Origin: Gymnopus androsaceus JB14
Taxonomy: Eukaryota > Basidiomycota > Agaricomycetes > Agaricales > Omphalotaceae
Assembly (NCBI GenBank): GCA_009733575.1
Contig: ML769420.1
Coordinates: 279,969 to 343,968 of the forward strand
DNA length: 64,000 bases
Direction: 5' to 3'
Both the position numbers and the translations under genes were made by a program. Below, one piece after another: positions 1-11,167 of the stretch (positions are counted from its first letter, which is position 1; each line of letters begins with the position of its first letter). The notes under the pieces are model-generated. The model was not told where the DNA came from, did not search any database, and saw only the letters and a program-made list of their open reading frames with translations.

Positions 1-471
1 GTTCTTTTCCTGTTATCGCTCCTCGTCACACAACCACTCCACTGGCCGAGTGTTGTTCACTGAATCTAAGAAAGGATCGAGGTGTTGGGTAGGTACGTTG
101 AAAAGGGCGAGATAACTTATTACACGGGCTGTAATTCCTGAATATGCTTAATGGGCATCTGAATGGAATGCCAATTACGAGTCCTTGCACAAGGTAATGT
201 GCAGTTCGACCTAGAATTTAACCTCATATATACTGTACTGATTTCGGTGAACAGTGCACACGGATAGGTGTTCAGTTCAACGGCGCCGCCAAAATTACCT
301 ATTCAGGACCCACTGTTTTATGCGTTACCGCTTGGGAAATTCAGCGGAGGCCACAAGCCAGTGGATCCGAAATGACTCGTCAATTGAATCCCTTTTGATA
401 CTTAGTTCAGATACTGGCAGCGTTCTCCCCCGCCATACTACACTTTCTACACTTTCTTCCCTTCTATTAGA
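1..471. other. Left-edge intergenic stretch
   Basis: No convincing coding frame was found here. The only open frame (254-475, +) is short, lacks family motifs and ends at the start of the next gene. It probably holds the promoter and 5' UTR of the metallo-hydrolase gene starting at 472, and possibly the 3' flank of a gene left of the window. Confidence 0.5.
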
Positions 472-1359
472 ATGACGACGTTACCTCTGCCAGCTAAAGA
501 TCAGGCATACTGCTCCGTATCTGCCCTTGAATCGGGTCATATCGAAGTTCATCTCGAACTGTTCTTGGACAATGCAGATCCAGGCTCTCGAATAATCGTG
601 CCATCTCTCTCATTTCTTCTGAGGCACTCGAAAACAAACGAAACACTTCTTTTCGACCTTGGCTTTCGACAAGACCTATGGAACTATCCCTCGTCAATCA
701 CGAAATTGGGGCTAGAAAAAGTGATTACAGTTCCTCAGGATGTTGTTGGCTCTCTTGCCAGAGGTGGACTCTCGCCCTCAGATATAAAGGCTGTCTGTCT
801 TTCCCACTGTCACTTCGACCATTTTGGAGATACTACACCGTTTGTGAATAGCGAATTTGTAGTTGGGGCCGATTCAGCCATGCATCTCAATCCCGGCTAT
901 CCAGCTGATCCCGACTCACACTGTCCTAGTGATCTTCTTCCCAAGGGACGTACGACATTGATCGAAATGGACCATCTACCACCTCTCGGCCCTTTCCCAC
1001 ATGCCCTTGATTTCTACGGGGACGGAAGTGTCTACATTGTAGATGCTCCTGGTCACCTCCCCGGACACGTCAATCTGGTTGCGCGCACGTCTTCTGACGG
1101 TGGATGGATTCTTCTGGGTGGAGACAGCGCTCACCATTGGAACCTGATCACCGGAGAATCCCAAATCGCAGAGGGCCGTCCCGGATTTCCTACTGGATGT
1201 GCTCATCTCGACAGGAAGGTGGCCGAATCCACAATTCAGAACATCCGAGAGTTTTTGAAGCTTCCTCGCACTAGAGTCATCCTCGCACATGATGAGCCCT
1301 GGTATAAGGCGAACAAGGACACGACTTCCTTTTGGCCTGGTCACATTGAAACGAAGTGA
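472..1359 (+). CDS. Metallo-beta-lactamase-fold hydrolase (lactonase-like)
   Basis: Intronless gene for 295 residues. The metal-binding signature HCHFDH (HxHxDH) sits near residue 117. It is followed by a later histidine in DAPGHLPGHVN, an aspartate in LGGDSAHH and a final histidine in ILAHDEPWY, which is the full ligand set of a di-zinc MBL-fold hydrolase. Size and motif spacing fit the fungal branch related to N-acyl-homoserine-lactone lactonases, but the substrate cannot be read from sequence and could be another ester or lactone. No signal peptide is evident, so a cytosolic enzyme is inferred. The ATG at 472 gives a full N-terminal domain. The long antisense frame at 976-1557 is a shadow of this gene. 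Confidence 0.85.
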   Translation: MTTLPLPAKDQAYCSVSALESGHIEVHLELFLDNADPGSRIIVPSLSFLLRHSKTNETLLFDLGFRQDLWNYPSSITKLGLEKVITVPQDVVGSLARGGLSPSDIKAVCLSHCHFDHFGDTTPFVNSEFVVGADSAMHLNPGYPADPDSHCPSDLLPKGRTTLIEMDHLPPLGPFPHALDFYGDGSVYIVDAPGHLPGHVNLVARTSSDGGWILLGGDSAHHWNLITGESQIAEGRPGFPTGCAHLDRKVAESTIQNIREFLKLPRTRVILAHDEPWYKANKDTTSFWPGHIETK

Positions 1360-1820
1360 CAGATGGAATGGAAGGTATCTATGCATATATATACCCGAAA
1401 AGCTCAATCTCACCGCCGTGTTATCCCAGAGATGAGGTGAGCCCCACCCATGACTGATATTCAATGACACTTGGAATTCCGTAACGAATGTAACGCTTCC
1501 TTCGAATGTAACAAGTGCTTGATTTGACCTCGAGACTAGTACCGAAAGTTGTATCATTTTAACTCAAATACAGTGAGTTTTCCCGTTACAATACCTTTAC
1601 TCCGATGGCGGGCCTCCTACCTCCTTGAATAACTGGAGCTCATGACTCTAGTTAAATAAGAGACAGGTCTTATGATGTGGTTAAGCCTTCCTCAGCGATT
1701 CAAACAATACTGTTCTGGCGATCCAAGCCCCATCTTCTGAGTTCGGAGATTTATGACTATAGATTGATTCAAGGTATAAGTTCCGTGTCGCTGAAATAGT
1801 GCTCTGAATTCTTCCTTCAC

Positions 1821-3255
1821 ATGAAGTTCCACACAACTCTCCATCTCGGGTGTATCTTGGCTTTCGCAGCGCGTTTCTGTGCTCTCGCACAAACTAGCGC
1901 ATGCTCAACTCCATCGAGCATTCCTAATTTCAATAACGGTGCACTTCCCAATCCTTTCTTGTTTAACGATGGGAGTCCCGTTCAAACTTTGGATGATTGG
2001 ACTTGTCGACGGGCCCAAATCGGAGCCCTCATCCTAGGCTACGAAGGTGGTTTTCTGCCGCCCAAGCCTGAGACACTCACTGGGTCTTTCTCCCAATCTG
2101 GAAATACTGGAAACCTGACGTTCACTGCTTCCAACGGTGGGACCTCTATTAGCTTCTCTTCGCCTATAACCTTTCCAAACGGGACTGCTCCACTCGGTGG
2201 CTGGCCTTTGATGATTGCCTATGAAGGCGGTAGCATCCCTATCCCAGCCGGGGTAAGTGCCGCCTCTGAACTCCAGTAGCTCACTGACATTATCCGAAAG
2301 ATTGCTGTCCTCAACTATGCCAACTCGGTCATGGCTCAACAAACTGACTTGACCAGTCGAGGTCTCGGTACTTTCTACAACCTCTACGGGTCGAACGCGA
2401 CGGCCAGTGCGATGACTGCCTGGGTCTGGGGAGTCAGTCGCATCATCGACATCCTTGAGGAAACACCACAAGCACACATCAACACTCAGCGAATAGGCGT
2501 GACGGGTTGCTCGCGAGACGGAAAGGGCGCGCTCATGGCCGGTGCTTTTGACACTCGTATCGCATTGACGATCCCACAAGAATCCGGCTCTGGGGGTGAT
2601 GCTGGCTGGCGGATCTCCTTGTACGAGCAAGACAATGGCGCAGTTGTGCAGACAGCCACAGAAATTGTACGCAAGCTTCATCCTAGCCGACCCGGGCGCT
2701 GTCATGCTGACCGTTTTGTAGGTCCAGGAAAATGTCTGGTTCACAGAGGGCTTCAGCAATTTTGTGAATGAATTAAATGTACTCCCGTACGACCACCACT
2801 CGCTGTTGGCCATGGTTGCCCCACGAGGCCTGATGGCATACGAGAACACGGACTTCGGTGTCTATCTAGTCTCCTCTAAGCAGCGAATACACACTGACGA
2901 TCCGTTGGCTTAGTTTGGCTTAGTCCGGTCTCTGCCTTTGGCTGTGAGACGGGTGCACGCACAGTCTTCCAGGCATTAGGTGCCATAGACAGCCATGGAT
3001 TTATTCAAGATGGAGGTCACGAACATTGCGTGTTTCCGGCTGCCCTCGATGCATCTTTAGGTACGTTATTCATCTCGATCCTTAGCTTCAGTCCAGTGAC
3101 CAGAGATGCTTGGATCATTAGATGCGTTCATAGGAAGGTTTTTGCTTGGCCAGAATGTCAGCACTGCGGACCAATTTTCCAGTGACATGGTGTTTAACAA
3201 TGTGACTTGGAACCAGTCGCAATGGATTAACTGGGACACCCCTACGTTGGTCTAA
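1821..3255 (+). CDS. Glucuronoyl methylesterase, CE15 family, secreted
   Basis: Five exons (1821-2252, 2301-2666, 2722-2857, 2914-3060, 3104-3255) join in phase to 410 residues. The N-terminus is a signal peptide (a hydrophobic stretch ending near ALAQ). CE15 landmarks appear in order: TAWAWGV-like helix ([12 protein letters not shown]), nucleophile motif [24 protein letters not shown]...[15 protein letters not shown] after the fourth splice, and the catalytic-histidine motif GGHEHC. The chain ends with the usual FIGRFLLG helix plus about 35 extra residues. Family enzymes cut the ester between lignin alcohols and 4-O-methyl-glucuronic acid of xylan. Introns are 43-56 nt. The normally Asn-containing nucleophile motif has Asp here (SRD instead of SRN), a small departure. 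All expected catalytic residues are present. Confidence 0.9.
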
Positions 3256-3580
3256 GAGGAAGAAAATGAGCATATAAACCTGATCGTACATAGTACTTCG
3301 AATTGTAACAAATCCATGGAAAGACATACTAGTAATTGTTTTTGAAGACTGCTCGGGCCCATTAGTTCACCTCACGGGCCTCCTTCTCATGCAATGGGTT
3401 TTATGGGGCTCCGAATGCGATGGAGCTCGGGTGCAGTCTGGAAGAAAAGCTCCGACGAAGCGTTCCGATTATTCTACGAAAAAAGGAACTTCTAGTGCCT
3501 GAATAGATCTCCGAGCAACTTCACTTGGGCATGTTGTCGGACATATCCATCTCTATTGATTCATCTTGTACTTGGCTTAG
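3256..3580. other. Intergenic stretch with a degenerate short repeat
   Basis: No coding frame was recognised. Positions 3441-3515 resemble 5608-5677: both contain a GAA(A/G)..GCTCCGACGAA core followed by a similar GAACTTC/GAACCTTC and CCTGAA(T/G)AGATCT. This may be a decayed repeat. Confidence 0.3.
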
Positions 3581-5011
3581 TTATTCTGATACACCCTCGC
3601 GAGCATTTGCTTCTTGTTGTTCTTGTTCTTGAGCAAGCTTAGCACAATGTTGGCGCACGATAGGATTAACAGCACATTTAGGAACGAGTTGGGTGATTGC
3701 CTTCGGAAGAGGCCGACTGACGTCTGAACCATCTTCAGTCGTCATGCCTCCAAGCTGTAGTCACTCGCGCCGTTGTTCTTTGAGGATTCGTCACTTTAGC
3801 ACAGAAGCAGAACCTTTTGGACGTACTACGTAGTCGCCCAAGTTCACCCTCTGCCTGGAGTACGATAATAGTCAAGTAACCTCTGGCTCTTACTATAACC
3901 GCGACAGTGATGATACTGAAAGCAGCAATCAGTAAGTGAGGGTAAAAAGGACGGGACAATTACTGACTGGTTCCAACTTAAGATCAATCACTACTACAGT
4001 TGCAAATGCCCAAGTGGGTTTTTGTTGATGGACGCGTAAGAACGACTTCACTTGGTCAAATCAGAGCCTGACTGTGAATTATCCGCAGAAGAACCTGAGT
4101 CCAAGCTCAGGCTGACGACGCTTGATGAGATAACGAACTTGCTCCTTGAACATCGAGTTGTCGTTGGTAATAGCAATCGATTCGTCGTCGCAGAATTCTT
4201 CGGATGTACGTGAAGTAAGAACCAACGCATCAAATCATTGGACCAAGCGCATCCTCGAGTACCAGGTTTCGGACGACGCGTATAAGAAGTGCGTTACACT
4301 TGCAAGTTCACTTTCTGCTGCCGAAATTTCGATCACAGGCGAAGTGAAAGATGCGACGCGACTCGTAGTCTTGCAGCTCGAGAATAGTCAATCGTAGTAG
4401 CCATAGATTATATACGAGTCACAAAATCTTCATAAGAGATTCCTAATGCCTTGTTTCAGCGAAATGCGGACAGTGAAGATCAGAGCACTCACCTTCTTGT
4501 TCCAGTAGTTTCTTCGCAATTTTTTCCCTTGGCCCTTCTTCAAAATATGCACTTTCCTCCATCACCTCATTCACACAGCGCCATTCTTCCACTTCATGCC
4601 GGGTAGCAACGAGAAACTTCAGATGCGATTCTCCAATTTCTCGGGTCGACCAAGACCAAACAAACCAAATCCGCCCGCTGCTTCGATCTCGTCGCCTACT
4701 GAACCTATGATGCGTCCTGTGTGTATCCCCGAGTCTGTAAGGAGTGATTTACCCGGCTTGGTTCGAATTCGATTCGCCCAAGCAAGGGCATGGCTATGTA
4801 AGATGGGGAGTCCAGCATAACGGACTGTATACACTTTCACTTGATAGCTGGATGAAATGTCAACTGCAGACCTTATCAAAAGTAAGAGAATGAGCTAGAA
4901 ATGAGATTATGCCAGTGAAATCTTGATTGCTCACTGCGTTTCAACGTGGGTCATTAGACTCAATTTAGAGGAAAAGCAGCTCATTTTTCTGGGAGTATAC
5001 AGAGGCATAAG
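3581..5011 (-). CDS. Unresolved intron-rich gene or two genes, unknown product
   Basis: Several stretches on the minus strand have clear coding character and splice signals, but I could not join them into one certain model. From the 5' side: a frame around 4879-4619 (contains VKVYTVRYAGLPILHSH). Then 4606-4493 in another frame (RHEVEEWRCVNEVMEES ... KIAKKLLEQE) with a GTGAGT donor at 4492, continuing as GISYEDF near 4440. Then 4190-4079 (DDESIAITNDNSMFKEQVRY), a 28-nt exon at 3854-3827 (RVNLGDYV), and a last exon 3754-3581 (GGMTTEDGSDVSRPLPKAIT) ending in TAA. Moving from the first to the second frame needs a roughly 26-nt intron or a frameshift near 4650. I recognise no domain. It may be two adjacent genes, or one partly decayed gene. 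Confidence 0.4.
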
Positions 5012-6079
5012 AAGTAGAAGTGAAGTAGGAGAGAAGTAAGTGGTGAAAGTCACGAAAATTCGCGGACTCAGTGAATTAAGTATGAGTAAAAGTGGTTACC
5101 GTGACCTTTCAGCGTGTTGTCTGTGACCAACGTTACAGCTTGCATCACCGCTTCCTCGCGTCAAGCGTCCATTGTTCATTTTTTGGTATCTCACTGTCTC
5201 GTTGTTGCTCAGATGTGGCTTGCAGCCAGTTTTGGTGTTGTCAACGTCTAGCTCCATCCTTGGTTTTCTATTGCCGAGTCAGATAGTACGCACATACTCG
5301 TCCAATTCAAACCTCTTCCCCTTCTACCGCTAAATACTATCAATGTAGTACCTTCCATTGCCTGGCTGTGGTGGCGAGGAAATACGCGTCTCGAGAAACT
5401 AGCTGGAAAGCTATTGGGGGCGCGTTAATTGGCATTATCAGCTTGGGAAAGGTATGCATGGACTTTACAGTTTTAACAATCTTGGTCGATTGTAAGTATG
5501 TCTTTCCTCAATTCGAGTCTTCTTCAAGCTATGGAATGTATGGCGTACTCCGTCCTGCAACCTGAGGAAGATGCTGGAGGTTGGAATTCCCGGTTCCCGA
5601 AGACACCAAGAAAGGCTCCGACGAAAGGCATTCTTTGAAGGAACCTTCAGTACCTGAAGAGATCTATTATCTCCGGAGTCGCTGGAGTTCCTGACTCTGG
5701 ATCGTTCTGTGAAATTCCAGCTCAATACAATTTCCTTATTCCATGATCAAGATACGTTTTTTTTCGAAGGCCAATTTCGACATTTGGTGTCCTTGAGCCG
5801 CGCATTATTCAAGGCTCGTGGCTAGTTACGGTGGAATACCCAGCCCCCGTGCAAATAGTACTTTTGACTATTGGGCTAGTTGGTTCTGGTGCTCTGAGAA
5901 TGCCGGGTCCGTTTTTGACTGGATTATCGAAAAACTGGACGCGTTCGTATACACTTTCGATGAGTTGAATACAAGATAGAATCACTTACATGATGATACT
6001 TTACTCATTCCATGTCCTCCGTAGTACTTTCAATAAATGTAGCATCACGTTTAGTCAGTCTGAGCTGAGCTGCGCGCCT
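5012..6079. other. Intergenic stretch, no gene recognised
   Basis: Short open frames exist on both strands (for example 5368-5565 + and 5465-5725 -) but none shows a motif or convincing splice pattern. The right half presumably carries the promoter of the glutaredoxin-like gene starting at 6080. Contains the second copy of the weak repeat (5608-5677). Confidence 0.35.
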
Positions 6080-6496
6080 ATGCGTTGTATCCGTACCATT
6101 ACCACGCTGAGTGGCCTACCTCGGTTGACTTTATATTCAGGACCTACCTGCTCTCTCTGTGATGTGCGGTCTATCTTTTCTACTTTATTGACTACAAACT
6201 CACAAATCCTTCAGACAGCCAAGGAAGAACTAGCCAAAGTCAGAAAAGAGGTAGATTTTGCGTTATAGTTTCCTGCTCGGATTACTGACCGCCAATGCTA
6301 GCGACCGTTTCACCTGGATATTGTCAACATTCAGGACTCAGGTCAAGAACGTTGGAAGAGGAAATATGTATATTGGATACCTGCTCTTCATCTAGAAGGC
6401 AAAGAGATTGCCAAGGGTCGATGGGACGCAGCAGTCGTGAGGGAAGCGTTGAATCTCTGGGACCAACAGAACCTTCCGGAGAAGGAGCAGGATTGA
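6080..6496 (+). CDS. Glutaredoxin-like protein, DUF836 family
   Basis: Three exons (6080-6163, 6215-6250, 6302-6496) give 104 residues. The product begins with a short basic leader, then LTLYSGPTCSLCDTAKEELA, with a CxxC redox pair (CSLC) at the N-end of a thioredoxin-fold helix. It continues with RPFHLDIVNIQD, the strand RWKRKYVYWIPALHLEGKE and a closing KGRWD helix. This matches the small fungal glutaredoxin-like family typified by yeast YDR286C. A thiol-disulfide role, possibly mitochondrial, is inferred from the family and the basic start. Both introns are about 51 nt. The last 76 nt overlap, in another frame, the first possible ATG-initiated coding sequence of the downstream CCHC/PSP gene. 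Confidence 0.85.
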
Positions 6497-7494
6497 ACCA
6501 AAATTACTCTGGATTCTTTTCTGCTCTTCCTTCCGAGCATCTCTTCTTCACCGATACCTCTCCAAATGCAGAAACGTTTTCTCCAAATTGGGGTTACTAC
6601 ACTAGATTCGGCGGAAACTCTGAGGATATCCTAGGGATTCCAAACGAACTTGTCACTACTGAAACACCGTCCATCTCTCCCCATTGTTTCAACTGTGGTT
6701 CACCTTTGCACATATCGAGCTCTTGTCCGGAGAGTTTTAATCGGTCTCTCGTAGCTCTTTCGCGGCAAATGTACGACTTTTATCGAGATCTATACAGCGT
6801 GGATCGCATTGGCGGAGATTTCTCAGCGAGGATATACACGGTAGAGGATTGGAAAAGTGTCAGGCTGGCCTGGATAGACTCGTTCAATCCCGGTGAGATC
6901 AAGGGACGCGAATTGCGTGATGCGCTGGGGATAACGCCAGGAGTAGACGATACCTCGGCTCAGGAAGAGTGGTTGCGAAATATGGCTCTCTGGGGATATC
7001 CTCCAGGATGGATCAACGAGCGTAACCCAAAAGAGTTGATGAGGGATCGAGTCTTGAACCAATGTGTTGACATTCGAGAAGGGAGCAGGCCGTTCCACAT
7101 GTTCGGTGAAGACGGAGACGAAGAGACGGTAATTGGAGCTGAATTGAGTAGCGCAGTGGTCGACGATCATGACTTGCAGCCCAAGCGATGGGCGGATTAC
7201 CCGCCGTTGCAGTTTTCTTCATCTCTCCTTCCCGTGTATAATGGTCACATCTTACCACCCATTGACGAAGAACTTCAAGAACAGCCAATCCTGCCGTATT
7301 CATCGATACGCTTTCTTCCGTTTCTTGAACCACCCCCGCCACCTCCTACTGAACCACCACCACCTCTACCCCCGCCTCCGCCTTTACCGACATCGTCTCC
7401 ACCACCACTTCCCACATCTGCTCCTCCTCCTCTACCTCCGCTGGTTCCCATTCAGGAGTATGACTCTGATATGGATATGTCAGATGGAGATTAA
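6421..7494 (+). CDS. CCHC zinc-knuckle, PSP-domain protein (ZCCHC8-like)
   Basis: One open exon; the same frame also has an ATG at 6295. A perfect CX2CX4HX4C zinc knuckle (CFNCGSPLHISSSC) lies about 90 residues into the protein counted from 6421. It is followed by a PSP domain, recognisable from the PGEIKGRELRDALGI element and the hallmark WLRNMALWGYPPGW. The C-terminus is very proline-rich (runs of P with S, T and L) and ends in an acidic tail. ZCCHC8 relatives act in the nuclear exosome targeting machinery or near the spliceosome, so an RNA-surveillance role is inferred. I chose the ATG at 6421 because starting at 6295 would place almost the whole last exon of the upstream gene inside this coding sequence. 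A further upstream non-overlapping exon cannot be excluded. Confidence 0.75.
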   Translation: MGRSSREGSVESLGPTEPSGEGAGLNQNYSGFFSALPSEHLFFTDTSPNAETFSPNWGYYTRFGGNSEDILGIPNELVTTETPSISPHCFNCGSPLHISSSCPESFNRSLVALSRQMYDFYRDLYSVDRIGGDFSARIYTVEDWKSVRLAWIDSFNPGEIKGRELRDALGITPGVDDTSAQEEWLRNMALWGYPPGWINERNPKELMRDRVLNQCVDIREGSRPFHMFGEDGDEETVIGAELSSAVVDDHDLQPKRWADYPPLQFSSSLLPVYNGHILPPIDEELQEQPILPYSSIRFLPFLEPPPPPPTEPPPPLPPPPPLPTSSPPPLPTSAPPPLPPLVPIQEYDSDMDMSDGD

Positions 7495-7616
7495 AGTACT
7501 TGCATCCCCCGTATGTAGCATAAACTTGATCTTAATGGAATGTGCAATTAAATAACTAGGTATCCTGAATTAGTCGATACAGAAAAATCCTTCTAGACAT
7601 CATACAAAAAAAACAA

Positions 7617-10106
7617 TCAACGACCGGCCATGAGCCGTACATCACCATCGACAATCCCATTCGTCTGACCTCCACTAACCATCCCCGAAACAACCTTTTG
7701 CAAATCAGTCCACTCCGACTCTCTGGGTATCGCCATATCACCAATGTCATAGACATATAGCTTACCATCACTTCCGCCTAGAGCAACACGCCGACCATCC
7801 TTCTTATCCCACTGTAGCTTGTTCAGCGCACGACCCGAGCCAACGCTAGTCGATACCACAGGGACCTGCGAAATGCCCATCTCAGATTCTTTATCGCACC
7901 AAAGAAAGCACAAAAAAATCAACAAACCTCAGTATCCACATTCAAATTCCACAAATCGAATTTACCCGACCCATCGACGGCACCAAACAGCGCTGGATGC
8001 GTCGGATGCCATTTCACATCATACACCGGGTCATCCGACTCGTCAAACGAATACAATGGTGAAATAGCATGAGGCGTGGTTGATGGCTTTGCAAGTGATT
8101 TTGCTCGCCAAAGCTTTACTGTCCAATCCACCGAGCTCGTTAAGAAGAGGTCAGAAAAGTCGACGGATCCACTGGTTGGGTGAAAGTGAAGGCCCATGAC
8201 GGGACCGGCGTGAGCTTTGTATACGTCGTATTGGTTCAAGCCGGCTTTAGCTCCTGCTCGATCGTATCGGTTCGCTTGGTAAACATTCCCTTCCTCTGTA
8301 CCGACCCAGAACGCAGTGGTTTCATTGTCGGGAAAGTCCATAGTGGTGATTGCGACTTCTCCAGTTTTGTTGTGACCAGCGTGGATCAATTCTTGAGTTT
8401 CCTATTCACCACGATGTTAATCATATAGCAGGTTGATAGAATAATCGAGTTTTTACCTGAGGCTGGGCGAGCATGTCTACTAGCCAACTGCACACAGTAC
8501 CATCCGTACTGCTAGTGATAAGGTTGTGTGCATTCTGTGTTCCAACCATCTGCATGGCGTAGACGGGATGTGTGTGTCCAGAAGCTGACAACGGTGTTTT
8601 GAGTACCGGCAGGTGCTTCGAACGGTTATCCCACAAGAGAATTTGGCCAGAGTAGGTACCACCAAAGACAAGGTTCGAGTGGAAGGGAGAGAATGTTACG
8701 GAGAGAACATCGGACTGTGGAGGACGGGTCAGAAACAAGCTATTAACAGACACGGCAATGATGGAGGCTTACGGACTTGAGAATGGAAAACAAACTCGGG
8801 TCGTTCGAGGAGATGAAGATTCCAGACAGCAACGATACCGTCTGGCTCATTTATTGCAGTAGGATTTTTATTATACGATGCAACGCTGAGTTCTGGATAC
8901 TATGAAAGAGGTCAGTGATATTCGAATGTTTACACATTACGATGATACCTGAGGCGACCAATCCACGTCCGTTATAGACCGATTTTTGGTATAACGATCG
9001 TCAAAGAACTCGCACACTCGTTTCACGCGTCCCTCGGATTCATCACTGAGATGGAAATTCAGAGTTGCAATAGCCTGAATGTCGTCACAATGTACCTTCC
9101 AGTTTCGGCGCCTACTCTGTAGTCGCGAGTATAGTCGTAATCATTGAGAGCTCGATAAAACATTTTCGTTGTCGAGTCGACAAACTCCAAGAGTTCCGGA
9201 GCGGCCAGTATACTTGCCAATTCCTCCGGTGGTATTTCTATGGGATGTAGGTCATGAAATCTAAAACAGCAAGATAAAACAGCTAGAAGCGCACCTCGAA
9301 TCTCCTCCTCGATCTCTTTGTCGAGCTGTACACTCTCTTCTTCGAGCTCACGTTCCCGGGCAGCCTGTATCGCCTCCAAAACCACCTCGGAGACACCTCG
9401 TTGCAGAGTTTCTATTTCATTTTCGGGTGTATCAGTTTCGATTTCCATTGTCTGAACTTCCTTGTTGTAGATTACTCGCTCCTGGATTTAACATGAGTAA
9501 CAAGTAAGAGCAACACGAAGGGCAAGGACCTTTTTCGGAAGCTCAAACAGTTCCTGCTCGACATCTATTAGATCAGGGAGAAAGCGAGGGATCATCTCTC
9601 TAAGGTGATACGTTAGCTCAGTAAAGATCAAGAATGATAATTACGCGCACCTATCTATCACGCTCTCTGTTCCAGAGTTGATTGACGGAGCCAGCGTCGT
9701 GCCAAAGGTAGACGCAAAGTCACTATTCCGACTTGCTCTCCCAGACAGAGACGAGCTCGGAAGATACGAAGTGCCCATAGATGGTGTACCAGGCATCGAA
9801 GAGGAAGGAGTTAATTCGCCACTGTCTAAATTTCCTCCACTTGCTCCTGGTCCACGACTTTGCAGAAGCGAGCTAAGTAGATCGTCTACATCCGCCACAG
9901 CATTCTTCCTGGGTGTCGAAGGACCTGCGTTTGTCTACGAAGACTTTGTTAAGTTATGATCCAAGCTCGAATGCGAGAATTAATTCACCTCTGTAAGTTT
10001 TGCGATCCGAGTCTGCTTTTTGCCTTTCAGCTCTGACTTTTCGCAATTCAGCAAGTTTGGCCTTTTTGGCTTCAATTAGCTGTCGTCTTTCCGCGTTTGA
10101 GGACAT
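7617..10106 (-). CDS. Cytoplasmic dynein intermediate chain
   Basis: Multi-exon gene read from 10106 down to TGA at 7617. The N-terminus is a charged coiled coil ([18 protein letters not shown]), the dynactin p150-binding region. It splices at the GTGAAT donor into a Ser/Pro-rich linker beginning [18 protein letters not shown] dynein-light-chain LC8 site (NKEVQTM, of the K-x-T/V-Q-T type) precedes MEIET. The helical segment with [16 protein letters not shown] is next, then the WD40 propeller: [94 protein letters not shown] and [13 protein letters not shown]. The order is that of the DYNC1I family, which links dynein heavy chains to dynactin. The stop gives a normal C-terminus, about 25 residues after the last blade. 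Confidence 0.93.
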
Positions 10107-10455
10107 TTCGAAGATAGGAGGTGGAATTTAAGAACCAACTGGCGCTAATTCATTGGCGCTCGCTCTTTCATCATTACATATGCTTCGTATCGACTATAAC
10201 GTTTAGGAGGATGTCGGGGTGTCCGACATTGCCCTCAGAGTTGGTTAGAAGAAGCAAGAATGCTATAGAATATTCATGGAATGATTGCTCGCTAATAACT
10301 TGCACGTCTGCAAGGACCATTATATACTAAATACACATGACTCTGTTAATCTGTTAATGAAGAAGCGACCGCTTCTAGAAACATCAGTGAAAGAGGTATA
10401 ACAACTACATAGGTATGACTCCATTCCGAAAACGTGAAGCAGATCCGATGCCAAA

Positions 10456-11167
10456 TTATTCACTAGCAGGGGCAGCAGGGGCAGAAGGAGGAACCTCTTG
10501 TTCCTTCTGCAGTTTCTCCAACCATCTGGTTACAAACTTGGAATGGGCTCCATAGTTCATCGTGGCGTCGAGCGCGTCTCTGTTAAAAAATCAAATCAGA
10601 ATAAGCACGAGACTTGACCAGAACTTGACGCTAAAACCCAGCCTTACGACTCCTTTTCCATCGATAATGAACGTTACCCTGGCATAGTCGGTCAAGCCCA
10701 TCATCCCTTTTCCAACCTTGTACGCTGTTCGAGCCTCGTGCTTTTCATCGCTTAACACGGGATACTGTGAAAAAAAAATTATATCAGGAGCTGCATGCTT
10801 ACTCACGACTGAAAAGTCGCTTACAGTCAACTTTTCCTTCTCCACAAAGAGTTTCTGCTTCTCCACGGGATCAGGACTAACGCCGATAACTAAGGCTCTG
10901 TCGTCTTTGAAGACGTCTTTCTCTGGTGATCATGAAGGATTGAGCATGTTCTTCCAGTCGTCCATTAGCCATTCTCTTCCGCTTACCTGCAAGGGCATCC
11001 CTGAATTGACAAGCTTCCTTTGTACACCCAAACGAACCCGCCTTTGGATAAAAGAATAACGCGATGGGCACACCATCTTTGCCTGGATTGATTGTGTATG
11101 GTTCGCCGTTATAATTAGGAAGAGTTAGCGATGGCGCAGCCTTTCCTATCAATGAGTTCCAAGCCAT
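10456..11167 (-). CDS. Peroxiredoxin, PrxQ/BCP type
   Basis: Four exons. It starts MAWNSLIGKAAPSLTLPNY and carries the active-site element FYPKAGSFGCTKEACQFRDA: peroxidatic Cys with a second Cys five residues later, the spacing of atypical 2-Cys PrxQ/BCP enzymes. The usual Thr two or three residues before the peroxidatic Cys is Ser here. After two introns the conserved YPVLSDEK, TAYKVGKGMMGLT and RVTFIIDGKGVVR follow. The last exon opens DALDATMNYGAHSKFVTRWL and closes with an Ala/Pro tail. Joining VVR to DALDA needs an intron starting GC (AAG^GCTGGG) rather than GT. The GTAAGG just upstream would put the rest in a non-homologous frame. Role: thiol-dependent reduction of hydroperoxides. Confidence 0.88.

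Noticed and set aside
976..1557. 193-codon minus-strand frame
   Set aside because: It lies antisense to the intact metallo-hydrolase and has no motif; a shadow frame.
2034..2849. 271-codon minus-strand frame
   Set aside because: Antisense to the spliced CE15 esterase, whose motifs are unmistakable on the plus strand.
4146..4397. Plus-strand frame with an apparently plausible splice partner at 4060-4210
   Set aside because: The minus strand over the same interval has better coding character and splice signals, so the plus frame was dropped.
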